NCBI GenBank assembly: GCA_037147235.1
Contig: JBAWVO010000042.1
Coordinates: forward strand, 1-29,943
DNA length: 29,943 nt
DNA from: JANXQG01 sp037147235
Lineage (GTDB): Bacteria > Planctomycetota > Planctomycetia > Pirellulales > Thermoguttaceae
Reading direction: 5' to 3'
The notes beneath the pieces were generated by a model. The model saw nothing but the letters and a program-made list of their open reading frames with translations. It was not told the DNA's origin and ran no database searches. A program made the translations under genes and the position numbers. Shown piece after piece: positions 16,129 to 23,601 of this stretch; positions within the stretch are counted from its first letter, which is position 1; each line of letters starts with the position of its first letter.

Positions 16129-16929
16129 ATGGCTATAGCCCTTGGAAAAATCGAGACGCAGCTCTTCGCCTACGTTCAGATGCGGCGGTTGCAAACCGTC
16201 TGCACTGGCGAGTTGGTCAGTGTCATGGGCATCACGCCCCAGCAGGAGCGAGAACTTCTCAGCCGCCTGGCTCGCCGTAGCCTGATCGCACGGGTTCGCA
16301 GGGGCCTGTACCTTGTCCCCCCACGACTGCCACCAGGTGGGAAGTGGAGCCCGGACGAGTTCCTGGCACTGACGATGCTCGTTGAAGACCAAGACGGCCG
16401 ATACCAAGTCTGCGGACCCAGTGCCTTCTACCGCTACGGTTGGGACAACCAGATTCCGAACCGACTCTATGTCTACAACAACCGCATCACCGGCCAGCGG
16501 AAGATCGGCTCGGCGGCCATGACCTTCATCAAGCTGACCGACGGGCGGTTGGGAGAGACCGAGGTCGTCAAGATGCCGGATGGGATTGACGCGGTCTACT
16601 CCTCACGGGTTCGGTCATTGGTGGATGCCGTGTACGATTGGTCGCGGTTCAACAGCCTGCCGCAGGGTTACACCTGGATTCGCGCCGAGTTGGCGAGTGA
16701 ACCTGGGGTGGCTGAGGAGATCGTCCGTGTCGCCCTGCAATATGCAAACGTCAGTACAATTCGCCGACTTGGAAAGCTGCTAGAACGGGAAGGCGTGGGT
16801 GATTCCATCCTGTGTAAGCTGGAAGGCAAGCTCAAGCCGTCTTCCGCCTTGATACCCTGGGTGCCGACTCTGCCGAAGCGGGGCACCGTAGATCGACGAT
16901 GGGGGGTAGTCGTCAACGATGAGTCGTGA
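16129..16929 (+). CDS. abiEi: AbiEi-family antitoxin (type IV toxin-antitoxin)
   Basis: 266 residues. An N-terminal winged-helix segment (about 1-65: KIETQLFAYVQMRRLQTVCTGELVSVMGITPQQERELLSRLARRSLIARVRRGLYLVPP) matches the AbiEi DNA-binding domain with its closing RRGLYLVP. The middle (GPSAFYRYGWDNQIPNRLYVYNNRITGQRKIG, then SRVRSLVDAVYDWSRF) matches the C-terminal antitoxin domain. In characterised systems AbiEi represses the operon and counteracts AbiEii without direct binding. Its end overlaps the toxin start by 11 bp, the usual AbiE arrangement. Both genes lie on the plus strand between minus-strand neighbours. No clear Shine-Dalgarno before the ATG. Likely stabilisation or phage-defence function. 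Confidence 0.9.
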   Translation: MAIALGKIETQLFAYVQMRRLQTVCTGELVSVMGITPQQERELLSRLARRSLIARVRRGLYLVPPRLPPGGKWSPDEFLALTMLVEDQDGRYQVCGPSAFYRYGWDNQIPNRLYVYNNRITGQRKIGSAAMTFIKLTDGRLGETEVVKMPDGIDAVYSSRVRSLVDAVYDWSRFNSLPQGYTWIRAELASEPGVAEEIVRVALQYANVSTIRRLGKLLEREGVGDSILCKLEGKLKPSSALIPWVPTLPKRGTVDRRWGVVVNDES

Positions 16930-17794
16930 GCCCCGCAACTATCACGAAGACGCTGACTTGTTTCGTGAGGCGTTGTCCTACACGCAGTCGGAAACCGGCT
17001 TTGGAACCCGAATGGTTGAAAAGGACTACTACTGTTCTCTCGTCCTGGAAGATCTGCTCGCCATCGCGAACCCCCAGTGGGTCTTTAAGGGCGGGACGTG
17101 TTTGAGCAAGGTTCACAGTGACTTCTACCGCATGAGCGAGGACTTGGATTTCGCTTTCTCGGTTCCGGTGGACATATCCCGCCACCAGCGGAGCAAGATG
17201 ATCGGGCCGATGAAGGAGCACTTGGCGAAACTGGCGGGCCGTTTGGCCTGTTTCAAGGTTATCGAGACCCTGCGGGGATTCAACAATTCGATGCAGTACA
17301 TCGGGGGGTTGAGCTACAATTCCGTGGTGACCGGCCAGGGCGAGTCGATCAAGGTCGAGTTCAGCATCCGTGAACCGATCCTGGAACCCGTGGAGTACTT
17401 GCCTGCCCGTGCCCTATTGGTTGATCCTTTCCGCCAAGCGGCAGCGGTCGCACCCGTGAAAGTTCCCGTGTTGTCGTGTCGCGAGACCTACGCCGAGAAG
17501 TTGCGGGCGGCCCTGACCCGCCGCGAGCCAGCGATTCGGGACTTCTATGATATCGACCACGGCGTTCGGGCAGAACGCTTGACCATGGGCGACAGGCGAT
17601 TGATCGAACTCGTCCGAGGCAAGCTGGCCGTGCCCGGGAATGATCCCATCGACGCGTCGGCCAGAAAGTACGAAACTCTCACCAGGCAAATTCTGGCCCA
17701 ACTGAAGCCAGTCTTGCGAGAATCCGACTTCGCCGCGTTCGATCTGAAGCGGGCGTTCGGGATCGTGGCCCATATCGCCGCAGCGTTGCGGTAG
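16919..17794 (+). CDS. abiEii: AbiEii-family nucleotidyltransferase toxin
   Basis: 291 residues, typical for AbiEii/AbiGii toxins. Nucleotidyltransferase motifs are in place: FKGGTCLSKV (residues 56-65, the GGTxLxK motif I), SEDLDFAF (73-80, the catalytic DxD), ETYAEKLRAALTRREPAIRDFYDID (the motif III/IV region with Lys and the RDxxD pattern). These look intact, so the toxin may be active. Characterised AbiEii-like enzymes add nucleotides to targets such as tRNA acceptor ends (MenT type) or bind GTP. Translationally coupled to the antitoxin by an 11-bp overlap. It ends 27 bp before the right-hand 19-bp repeat. Confidence 0.9.
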   Translation: MSREPRNYHEDADLFREALSYTQSETGFGTRMVEKDYYCSLVLEDLLAIANPQWVFKGGTCLSKVHSDFYRMSEDLDFAFSVPVDISRHQRSKMIGPMKEHLAKLAGRLACFKVIETLRGFNNSMQYIGGLSYNSVVTGQGESIKVEFSIREPILEPVEYLPARALLVDPFRQAAAVAPVKVPVLSCRETYAEKLRAALTRREPAIRDFYDIDHGVRAERLTMGDRRLIELVRGKLAVPGNDPIDASARKYETLTRQILAQLKPVLRESDFAAFDLKRAFGIVAHIAAALR

Positions 17795-17821
17795 CACGCA
17801 GGGGTTTCTTGCGACTTCCTA

Positions 17822-17840
17822 TCCATGGTGGCGCAGCGAT
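17822..17840. repeat. Right direct repeat bordering the AbiE cassette
   Basis: Identical 19-bp copy of the left repeat at 15902. It lies between the toxin stop and the stop codon of the transporter gene (17845-17847), 4 bp from the latter. Start-to-start distance is 1,920 bp. Confidence 0.85.
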
Positions 17841-17844
17841 CTTT

Positions 17845-20679
17845 TCAGGCAGCCCTTCGCCGGATCACCGGGATCTGCAATCGCGATAGATCGCCCTCGC
17901 TCGCAAGATCGATTCCCGAATCGTCTATTTTGGCGGGCGGCTCCACCGCAAGGGGTTTTTTCGGCCGCATATCGGGGAGCAGTTGCAAGAGGCTGGGCAT
18001 GACCATGCAGCTCAAGAGGCAGCAGGCCATGCCCAGGGTGAGTACGCGACCCAGGCTGTGCAGGCCGCGGTGCGAGGCGATCATCAGCGCGCCGAAGCCG
18101 ACGATGTTCATCAGCGTATTGATCACCAGTGCCGCCGAAGTGGCCCGGTTCATCCGGTAGGGATGCGGTTCGCGGAGATAGTCGTGAACGACCTGCACAC
18201 CCGTATCGACCCCGATTCCCAGGATCAGCGGCAAGACAATCATGTTGGCCGGATTAAGTGGGATGCCCAGCAGGCCCAGCAGGCCGAAAAGCTGCAATTT
18301 TGAAGCGGCCAGCGGCAAGAGCGCCAGGAGGGTCATGCGGAGGTTGCGGAAGTCGAGCCAGACCACCACGATCACGATGATCACGCCGTAGAACGCGCCC
18401 TTCTCATAGCCCCACATCATCTCGCGCGACGATTCGTAAACTTGCACCGGATTGCCCGTCACGGCCGTATTGATCATGGGATTCTTCTTGTGCAGTTCGC
18501 TATCGACGCTCCGCAACTGGTAGACGAACTTCTCCATCTCGGTCATGTTCCAGATATCGGCCTTGGTATGGATTTGCAGGCAAAAATATCCGTTACGACC
18601 AACAAGTCGCGAAACGAGGCCGGCGGGAAAGTCGGTGAGGGCCGGCGGCTCGGGGTTCGACACGCTGCGGAGGGCATAAAGAGCCTGCAGCATGTCGGCC
18701 GCCAGATTGTTTTGGAACGTGGTCAGCCGTTGGTAATACTCCTGGGTCGGCAGGCTCTGTACCAGCCCGCGTATGCGTTGTAACTGCTGGGCTTCCGGCA
18801 GCCTCTGCATGGCCGCCATCACGCCTTCCAGCTTTGCCAGAGACTGGTCCAACTGGGCTGGCGGCACGACCGGAATAGGCGCGATTTTCGGCATCTGCGG
18901 CGGCAAGCCGGCAAGACATTCGTGGATGTGTTGGATCAGCGGCTGTTTGAGTGCCATGTTCTCCGGCACGTAGGAGCCGATTTCGCCCACCGAGTCAACC
19001 ATGGGGCAAAGGTCTCGATTGGTATACATCGCTTTCCGCTGCATCAATTCTTCGCGGCTCTTTGCCATCACAACGGCAAACGACGCCCCGCAATCGCTCT
19101 GGAGCAGCTTCTGCTCCAACTTCACGCTCTCCAGCCCTTCGGCTTGAAGATTGAGCAGATTGTGATCGTACCAGAGATTCTTTAGTCCGAAGCAGATCAG
19201 GACCGTGAAAACGGCATAACCGGCCACCACCAGTTTCGGCCGGCGGACCAAGGGTTGGAACCAAGCGAAGACATCCAGCGGCGCGGGTATCGGTGAAGTC
19301 GGTCGATGGGCATCGGACCAGTGGAGCAAGGCGGGCAGCGTGGTAAGTGCGGCCAGCCAGCACAACAAGATGCCGCCACCGGCGATAATGCCCAACTCGG
19401 CGATACCGGGAAAATCGCTCAGGCCAATCGAATAAAAGGCCAACGCCGTGGCTACGGCACTTGTCGTCAGCCCCGGCCCGATGCTCCGGGTCGTTGCCAG
19501 CAAGGCGTCGAAGCTCGACATCTTCTCGCCTCGATAGCGCAAATACTGGGCGATGTGGTAGACGCCATAATCGCTTCCCAAGCCGATCACGATCGTGGCG
19601 AACGCGCTGCTGAGAATGTTCAAGTGCCCCACGGTCATAAGGATATAGCCGAACGACCACCCCATGGGTACCAGCAACGCGACCAAGGCCATCGTGGGAT
19701 GCCGCACGCAACCGAAGCCCGCCACATAGAGCAGGCCCACGCCGATGAACGAAAGCACACCGGCCTGGGCCATGGCCGTCTGGCTCGATTCCATCTCGTC
19801 GTTTTCCATGACGGGGAGGCCCGTCAAACCGACCCATGCCTCGGGGTGCCGGCTTTTCATATTGCTGACGATCTGCCGCAGCTCGGTGAGACCATCCGAG
19901 TATTCGGTGAAGCTGCCGGCCTTTTCATTCTTGACCAGGTAGAGTGCCAGCAATCCCACATGACCGTCGTTAAGCAACTTATAACCGGAGCCAAGTCGAT
20001 CGTCTTGCATGGCCGCCAGGGCAGACATTTCCGGGAATGGCGACTGATACGGCCCGGACTGGCTGAGTGCCGCGCCGAGGATCTCCAGAGACTTGCTCTG
20101 CTGCTGTTGCGCGGCACCGAGCGAGGCGGCCAGTTGGCTGGGATCTCCACGATCGATCTGCTCCGCGAACCAGGCGATTTGCCCGCCCACGTTCAGAGAG
20201 GCGAGGTCACCTTGCAACAGACCCTGCGACTGGCCGACAAAACCGTTGATCTGCTGGAGGAATTGCAGAGTGACTTGATCGTTGTAAAGACCCTTGGACT
20301 TCAGCTTGGCGACATCGATCTTGTGAAAGATCGCGCGGAACAGTTTGGGCTGGCGATTCAGTAGCGCAGCGAGTTCGTCGAGGATGGGGGGCACGGCCCT
20401 GGGGTCGTCGCCATGCACCACGACGGTCACATCATCCTGCTCGCCGAACTCTTGGGTGAATTCGGTCCAGCGGCGGTTGTTTTCGCTTTTGGGATTGAGC
20501 AGGTCGGAACGGCTGGTACGAAAACCCAGGCCGAGTTGGGCACCCGTGAGCGAGAGAGCGACCAGCAGCGCGGAGATAACAATAACGGAAACGGGGAAAC
20601 GAGCCACAAGCACGGTTAAGAGCTTTAGCGGCTGTTCCAAGAGCGAGAATTCCGTCTGCGGCTTCCGTTCCGCGGACAT
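17845..20679 (-). CDS. MMPL/RND-family transporter, HpnN-like
   Basis: 944 residues from ATG 20679; a GTG 15 codons upstream is the longer option. Two halves, each with an N-terminal helix, a large periplasmic loop and about five further helices, the RND/MMPL layout. First half: VSVIVISALLVALSLTGAQLGLGFRTSRSDLL, later GLGSDYGVYHIAQYLRYR (the GxxxDYxxH helix-4 motif). Second half: ILGIGVDTGVQVVHDYLREPHPYRM, the matching motif. These are typical of the hopanoid-transport-associated HpnN and planctomycete MMPL proteins. Inner membrane; moves lipids such as hopanoids to the outer membrane using the proton gradient. No hopanoid-synthesis genes are visible nearby, so the substrate is inferred. It is monocistronic here, with a hairpin-repeat cluster upstream. 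Confidence 0.86.
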   Translation of the reverse strand: MSAERKPQTEFSLLEQPLKLLTVLVARFPVSVIVISALLVALSLTGAQLGLGFRTSRSDLLNPKSENNRRWTEFTQEFGEQDDVTVVVHGDDPRAVPPILDELAALLNRQPKLFRAIFHKIDVAKLKSKGLYNDQVTLQFLQQINGFVGQSQGLLQGDLASLNVGGQIAWFAEQIDRGDPSQLAASLGAAQQQQSKSLEILGAALSQSGPYQSPFPEMSALAAMQDDRLGSGYKLLNDGHVGLLALYLVKNEKAGSFTEYSDGLTELRQIVSNMKSRHPEAWVGLTGLPVMENDEMESSQTAMAQAGVLSFIGVGLLYVAGFGCVRHPTMALVALLVPMGWSFGYILMTVGHLNILSSAFATIVIGLGSDYGVYHIAQYLRYRGEKMSSFDALLATTRSIGPGLTTSAVATALAFYSIGLSDFPGIAELGIIAGGGILLCWLAALTTLPALLHWSDAHRPTSPIPAPLDVFAWFQPLVRRPKLVVAGYAVFTVLICFGLKNLWYDHNLLNLQAEGLESVKLEQKLLQSDCGASFAVVMAKSREELMQRKAMYTNRDLCPMVDSVGEIGSYVPENMALKQPLIQHIHECLAGLPPQMPKIAPIPVVPPAQLDQSLAKLEGVMAAMQRLPEAQQLQRIRGLVQSLPTQEYYQRLTTFQNNLAADMLQALYALRSVSNPEPPALTDFPAGLVSRLVGRNGYFCLQIHTKADIWNMTEMEKFVYQLRSVDSELHKKNPMINTAVTGNPVQVYESSREMMWGYEKGAFYGVIIVIVVVWLDFRNLRMTLLALLPLAASKLQLFGLLGLLGIPLNPANMIVLPLILGIGVDTGVQVVHDYLREPHPYRMNRATSAALVINTLMNIVGFGALMIASHRGLHSLGRVLTLGMACCLLSCMVMPSLLQLLPDMRPKKPLAVEPPAKIDDSGIDLASEGDLSRLQIPVIRRRAA

Positions 20680-20780
20680 AAGCTCATTCCCAGTAAGGAG
20701 ATAGGACCAAACAAATAACGCCACGTTCCCGCGGGCGCCACGTGGAATCAGCCCACGTTGTTCTACACAAGTCCTTGAGC

Positions 20781-21017
20781 GACCCCATCCAGCTTGCTGG
20801 ATGGTGAAGAAGGTTGGTCAGCTAGCAACGAAAGCAATCCAACCTAGACCCCATCCAGCTTGCTGGATGGTGAAGAAGGTTGGTCAGCTAGCCCATGCTC
20901 GCGATCTGGCCAAGCAACCTCCTTCACCATCCACCAAGGTGGATGGGGTCGTGCTGGTCTTTGTTCTCCATTTTAGCCATTCAACCTTATTCACCATCCG
21001 GCAAGCCGGATGGGGTC
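20781..21017. repeat. Cluster of four hairpin repeats (two direct, two inverted)
   Basis: Two identical 46-bp direct copies at 20781-20826 and 20847-20892, each with the palindrome catccagcttgctggatg and the tail gtgaagaaggttg. Two diverged copies face the other way at 20915-20950 (caagg centre) and 20982-21017 (ccggcaagccgg centre). The stems vary by compensating changes (ccagc/gctgg, ccacc/ggtgg, ccggc/gccgg), so pairing is conserved while sequence differs. This fills the gap between the transporter gene and the DUF5615 gene; no other feature seen. Confidence 0.88.
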
Positions 21018-21129
21018 CAAACGATGTGTGTAACAACGAGGGAATCAGCCCCGTGCCTCCCAATCGAGTTCGCAGATTCTAATTCTTACATCGCTCCGCG
21101 ACAAGAGGAATCTAAAATAAGGCACAGCA

Positions 21130-21470
21130 TTATTTGGCCGGCCGATTGACTCGCAAGAGCTGGCCGGCAAGGCGGTCGCACTTTTTAATTTCGGCGGCGA
21201 TTCGAGCCGCCAACGCCCAAAATCGGGATCAAACGTACAGACAATGATGCCGGCATGGTCTGGACGCAAGCCGTGAAGGCGAACAAAATGTCGACGGTTC
21301 ACGGTAAGAACGCAACGTCCTTCAAACATGGCAAATTCAAGGACGCTTTCATCCGGCCAGCTTTGCCCAGCTTTGCCAGTTTCAAAAACTGTTAGCACAT
21401 CATGGCCGAGGTTGCGCAGTTCTTCAACAACCGGAAACGGAATATTCTCGTTTGAATACAGTCGTGCCAC
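21130..21470 (-). pseudogene. DUF5615 PIN-like toxin, frameshifted near its C-terminus
   Basis: Starts at GTG 21470. The first 84 or so residues are a good DUF5615 (PIN-like) domain: MARLYSNENIPFPVVEELR, LGHDVLTVFETGKAGQSWPDESVLEFA, RCVLTVNRRHFVRLH, AGIIVCTFDPDFG. After FDPDFG the open frame becomes unrelated and runs to 21045. Shifting by one base at the tttt-ggg run (21216-21222) recovers the expected ending ALAARIAAEI...LAGQLLRVNRPAK, with a stop at 21130. So a single-base deletion, or a sequencing error, sits there. Intact length would be about 113 residues. DUF5615 proteins are predicted RNases and pair with DUF433 antitoxins, which here is the gene 3 bp upstream. Catalytic acids DE.. 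and D.D of the PIN core lie before the shift. Confidence 0.72.
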
Positions 21471-21473
21471 CGG

Positions 21474-21812
21474 TCACGCCTCTTCGTTCGATTGAATCTG
21501 ATCATCAATTTCATCGCAATGCAGTCGTACATAGGCCCACGCGTTGGCAAGATCCTCGGCCCGCAAGGTCGGATATGCGCGAAGAAGCTCTGCTTCGCCA
21601 ACACCTAGCCGACGTCCCTGTTCCAGCACCCAGACGGGGATTCGGGTGCAGACAATGCACGGTTCGCCCCCGCAAACGCCTGGAACACTTTCGATTCCAG
21701 GAAAAGCATCGCCCAAGTCGCGAGCAACCCATTGCAGTACCTGGGCCTTTTCCGCCCGTGTCATACCCGCCAGAATACGTTCTGCTTCAATGAGAGAATT
21801 TGTCATAAACAT
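21474..21812 (-). CDS. DUF433-domain antitoxin
   Basis: 112 residues (ATG 21812; ATG 21806 gives 110). The C-terminal half is a DUF433 domain: SVPGVCGGEPCIVCTRIPVWVLEQGRRLGVGEAELLRAYPTLRAEDLANAWAYVRLH, the usual 'GGxPxIxGTRIPVxxL' pattern with a winged-helix DNA-binding fold; the normal G in 'xGTRI' is C here. The N-terminal part (IEAERILAGMTRAEKAQVLQWV) is a short extension seen in many members. It is 3 bp upstream of the DUF5615 gene, so the two form a type II-like toxin-antitoxin pair. Probably represses the operon. The antitoxin looks intact although the toxin is not. Confidence 0.82.
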   Translation of the reverse strand: MFMTNSLIEAERILAGMTRAEKAQVLQWVARDLGDAFPGIESVPGVCGGEPCIVCTRIPVWVLEQGRRLGVGEAELLRAYPTLRAEDLANAWAYVRLHCDEIDDQIQSNEEA

Positions 21813-21900
21813 GAACCCACAATGAATGAGCGATACCCCCCCCCTTCTCCCATTCTATCAGCAGTTCGGCGGTCGTCAACCGTTATTGTCACAACGCGAA

Positions 21901-21976
21901 GGAGTCAGGTCCATGTTTTCGGGCAGGGATCTCGGGTGAATTTCATACGTTCTCGCCGAAAAATGGACCAGACCCC
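21901..21976. repeat. Inverted repeat of the ggtccat-tttttcgg type
   Basis: ggagtcaggtccatgttttc (21901-21920, followed by gg) is matched in reverse by ccgaaaaatggaccagaccc (21956 on). The arms agree apart from three differences. Repeats built on GGGTCAGGTCCATTTTTCGG occur near REP-associated transposases in other genomes; no transposase is present here. Confidence 0.55.
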
Positions 21977-21995
21977 GGACTTTGCAATTCCGATT

Positions 21996-22110
21996 TAGGA
22001 TCGGCGCATAAATAACTGTCGTGTTTTGCCCACTCGCCGAGCGTGGGCGGACGGCACACGGAGTGTGCCTGCTGCTTTTCTTGCGACACTTATTGATGCG
22101 CCGATCCTTA
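21996..22110. repeat. Hairpin element, copy 2 (MITE-like)
   Basis: About 115 bp, same orientation and ~85% or more identical over the core to copy 1 at 13221-13334. Arms: taggatcggcgcat...aataactgtcg (21996-22021) against cgacacttattgatgcgccg...tta (22084-22110), about 26 bp with a few mismatches. The inner ggcacacggagtgtgcc hairpin is kept. The right end contains the stop codon of the KAP-like ATPase gene (22108-22110). Confidence 0.87.
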
Positions 22111-23601
22111 GCCGGCTCCAACGCCGCGATCCAAGGCGTCCTGGTCGCGCTGGTAGAGGGCAAGCACCGACTCAAATTCACCCTGACCGATCCGCCAGAC
22201 GGGATTGTCGTCGCTATGGGCGTTGCAATGCGTCGTGAAGAGACGATACATGAACTTGAAAAGGTGCCGCGGCACGCGCAGCGTTCCTAGCCCGTCCTTC
22301 AACCGGCGCGCATCGATCGCCGTATCGAGCAGGTCGGTGATTGTGGGTGCTTTGCCTTCGGTCGCACAGGCTTTCAATCGGGCGTTGGCCAGGTCGTAAA
22401 GCGATTGGCCCGTCCAAGCGAGCGAGCGGATGAGGTTCTGCTTGTCCAGCCGCGCCCGTTCGTGAAAATCACGATCCTGCCGATCGACCATCCGCTCAAG
22501 CTCCACGGGCAGCAAGAGTTTTATTCCGAGGCCGGGGTGTTTGAGGAATTTATTGTCCAGCATGGGCCAGACAAGGGCCTGCATCAAGTCGGCGGAACCG
22601 TTGATCAAGTAAGGCTCGTCGACGCGATCGACGATCACCACGATGCCGACGAACTTGAGCGACCGGAGCGCGGACTGCAACTTCTCCAAAAGTTGGTAAC
22701 GGTGATCGGTCTGCTGGGCGATGGGCAACGGCTGGCCAACCAGTTGCGAGGCAGGAAAATTCAAGAGAATTTTCTGCAACGGGCGGAGGGTGTGGTTCAG
22801 CACCCGCGTGTTGCGGCCGATCTGCCATGCCTTCCATGTATATTTAAGGAAGCGGCCGAGCCACGGCAGCCAACCGGCAGCGATCGCGCCGACCATCCAG
22901 GGCCACCGAGAGCCGCTGTTCGGCCAACAAAAATAGAGAAAAAGCGAGAGGGCCGCCACGGTGATACTGCTGCCGATGGCTAGGTTCCACTTCGACTTCC
23001 ATGTCGAGAAACGGAGCTTCTTTCGCAGCCTCTGCCAGCGATCGGCCGGATTCTCCGCCGTCGATTGATCGTAAATCGCCGCCAATAGGGCCACGTCGCG
23101 GGCCTGATTGGCGTCGAGCTTGTCGATCGGCAGCGGTTCATCCCGAGCGGCCGGATGGCGGGACTGTTGAACTCCCAGGATGCGATCGACCAGTTGCGTC
23201 ACGGCCAAGGAGAGAATGGCGTCGATGTGGTCCCAGAGCCGCCACTGGCCCAAGGCACGGTCGATCCGCCGCCGCCGGCCACGGAAGCCTTCGCGGAATC
23301 GGTCGATGAAAGGGTTGAAGTCGTCGTACTGCACGACAAAAACCTGGCACTCGGGCTGATCGGCGTTGTAGTCGGCCAACCGCCGCACAACCTGCAACCG
23401 CATGGCCGTCTTGCCGGAACCCTTCTCGCCGAAGACGACGGAGGTGGCCGGCTCGGTCGGGTCGCCGTAAATTTTATCCCAGGCCGGATGGAACACGCTA
23501 CGAATACAGGCCCCTTTGAAAACGAGATCGGTTTGCGCGTCCTCGTCAGCGAAAGGATTGGAGACCAGCCCGTGATGCTCTAGGAATTGTTGGATCTTCA
23601 T
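22108..23601 (-). CDS. KAP-like membrane-embedded P-loop ATPase
   Basis: 497 residues. Walker A is GEKGSGKT (58-65); Walker B is VGIVVIVDRVDEP (318-330). Between them, about 206-226 (NLAIGSSITVAALSLFLYFCW) and 234-250 (PWMVGAIAAGWLPWLGRF) are two membrane helices. Membrane helices inserted between Walker A and B are the hallmark of KAP-family NTPases (STAND-like), which organise membrane protein complexes and occur in some phage-defence loci. The N-terminus (MKIQQFLEHHGLVSNPFADEDA) resembles other planctomycete ATPases of unknown role. The ATG overlaps the stop of the GYF gene (TAATG), so both are one transcript. Family placement is by architecture, not by close similarity, so it may be a distinct planctomycete clade. 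Confidence 0.7.
   Translation of the reverse strand: MKIQQFLEHHGLVSNPFADEDAQTDLVFKGACIRSVFHPAWDKIYGDPTEPATSVVFGEKGSGKTAMRLQVVRRLADYNADQPECQVFVVQYDDFNPFIDRFREGFRGRRRRIDRALGQWRLWDHIDAILSLAVTQLVDRILGVQQSRHPAARDEPLPIDKLDANQARDVALLAAIYDQSTAENPADRWQRLRKKLRFSTWKSKWNLAIGSSITVAALSLFLYFCWPNSGSRWPWMVGAIAAGWLPWLGRFLKYTWKAWQIGRNTRVLNHTLRPLQKILLNFPASQLVGQPLPIAQQTDHRYQLLEKLQSALRSLKFVGIVVIVDRVDEPYLINGSADLMQALVWPMLDNKFLKHPGLGIKLLLPVELERMVDRQDRDFHERARLDKQNLIRSLAWTGQSLYDLANARLKACATEGKAPTITDLLDTAIDARRLKDGLGTLRVPRHLFKFMYRLFTTHCNAHSDDNPVWRIGQGEFESVLALYQRDQDALDRGVGAG

Noticed and set aside
19306..20364. 352-codon open frame on the plus strand
   Set aside because: Antisense to the MMPL transporter; composition typical of shadow frames.
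20781..21017. Possible CRISPR array
   Set aside because: Only two direct copies, 20-bp spacing, and the other copies are inverted with different stems; no cas genes.
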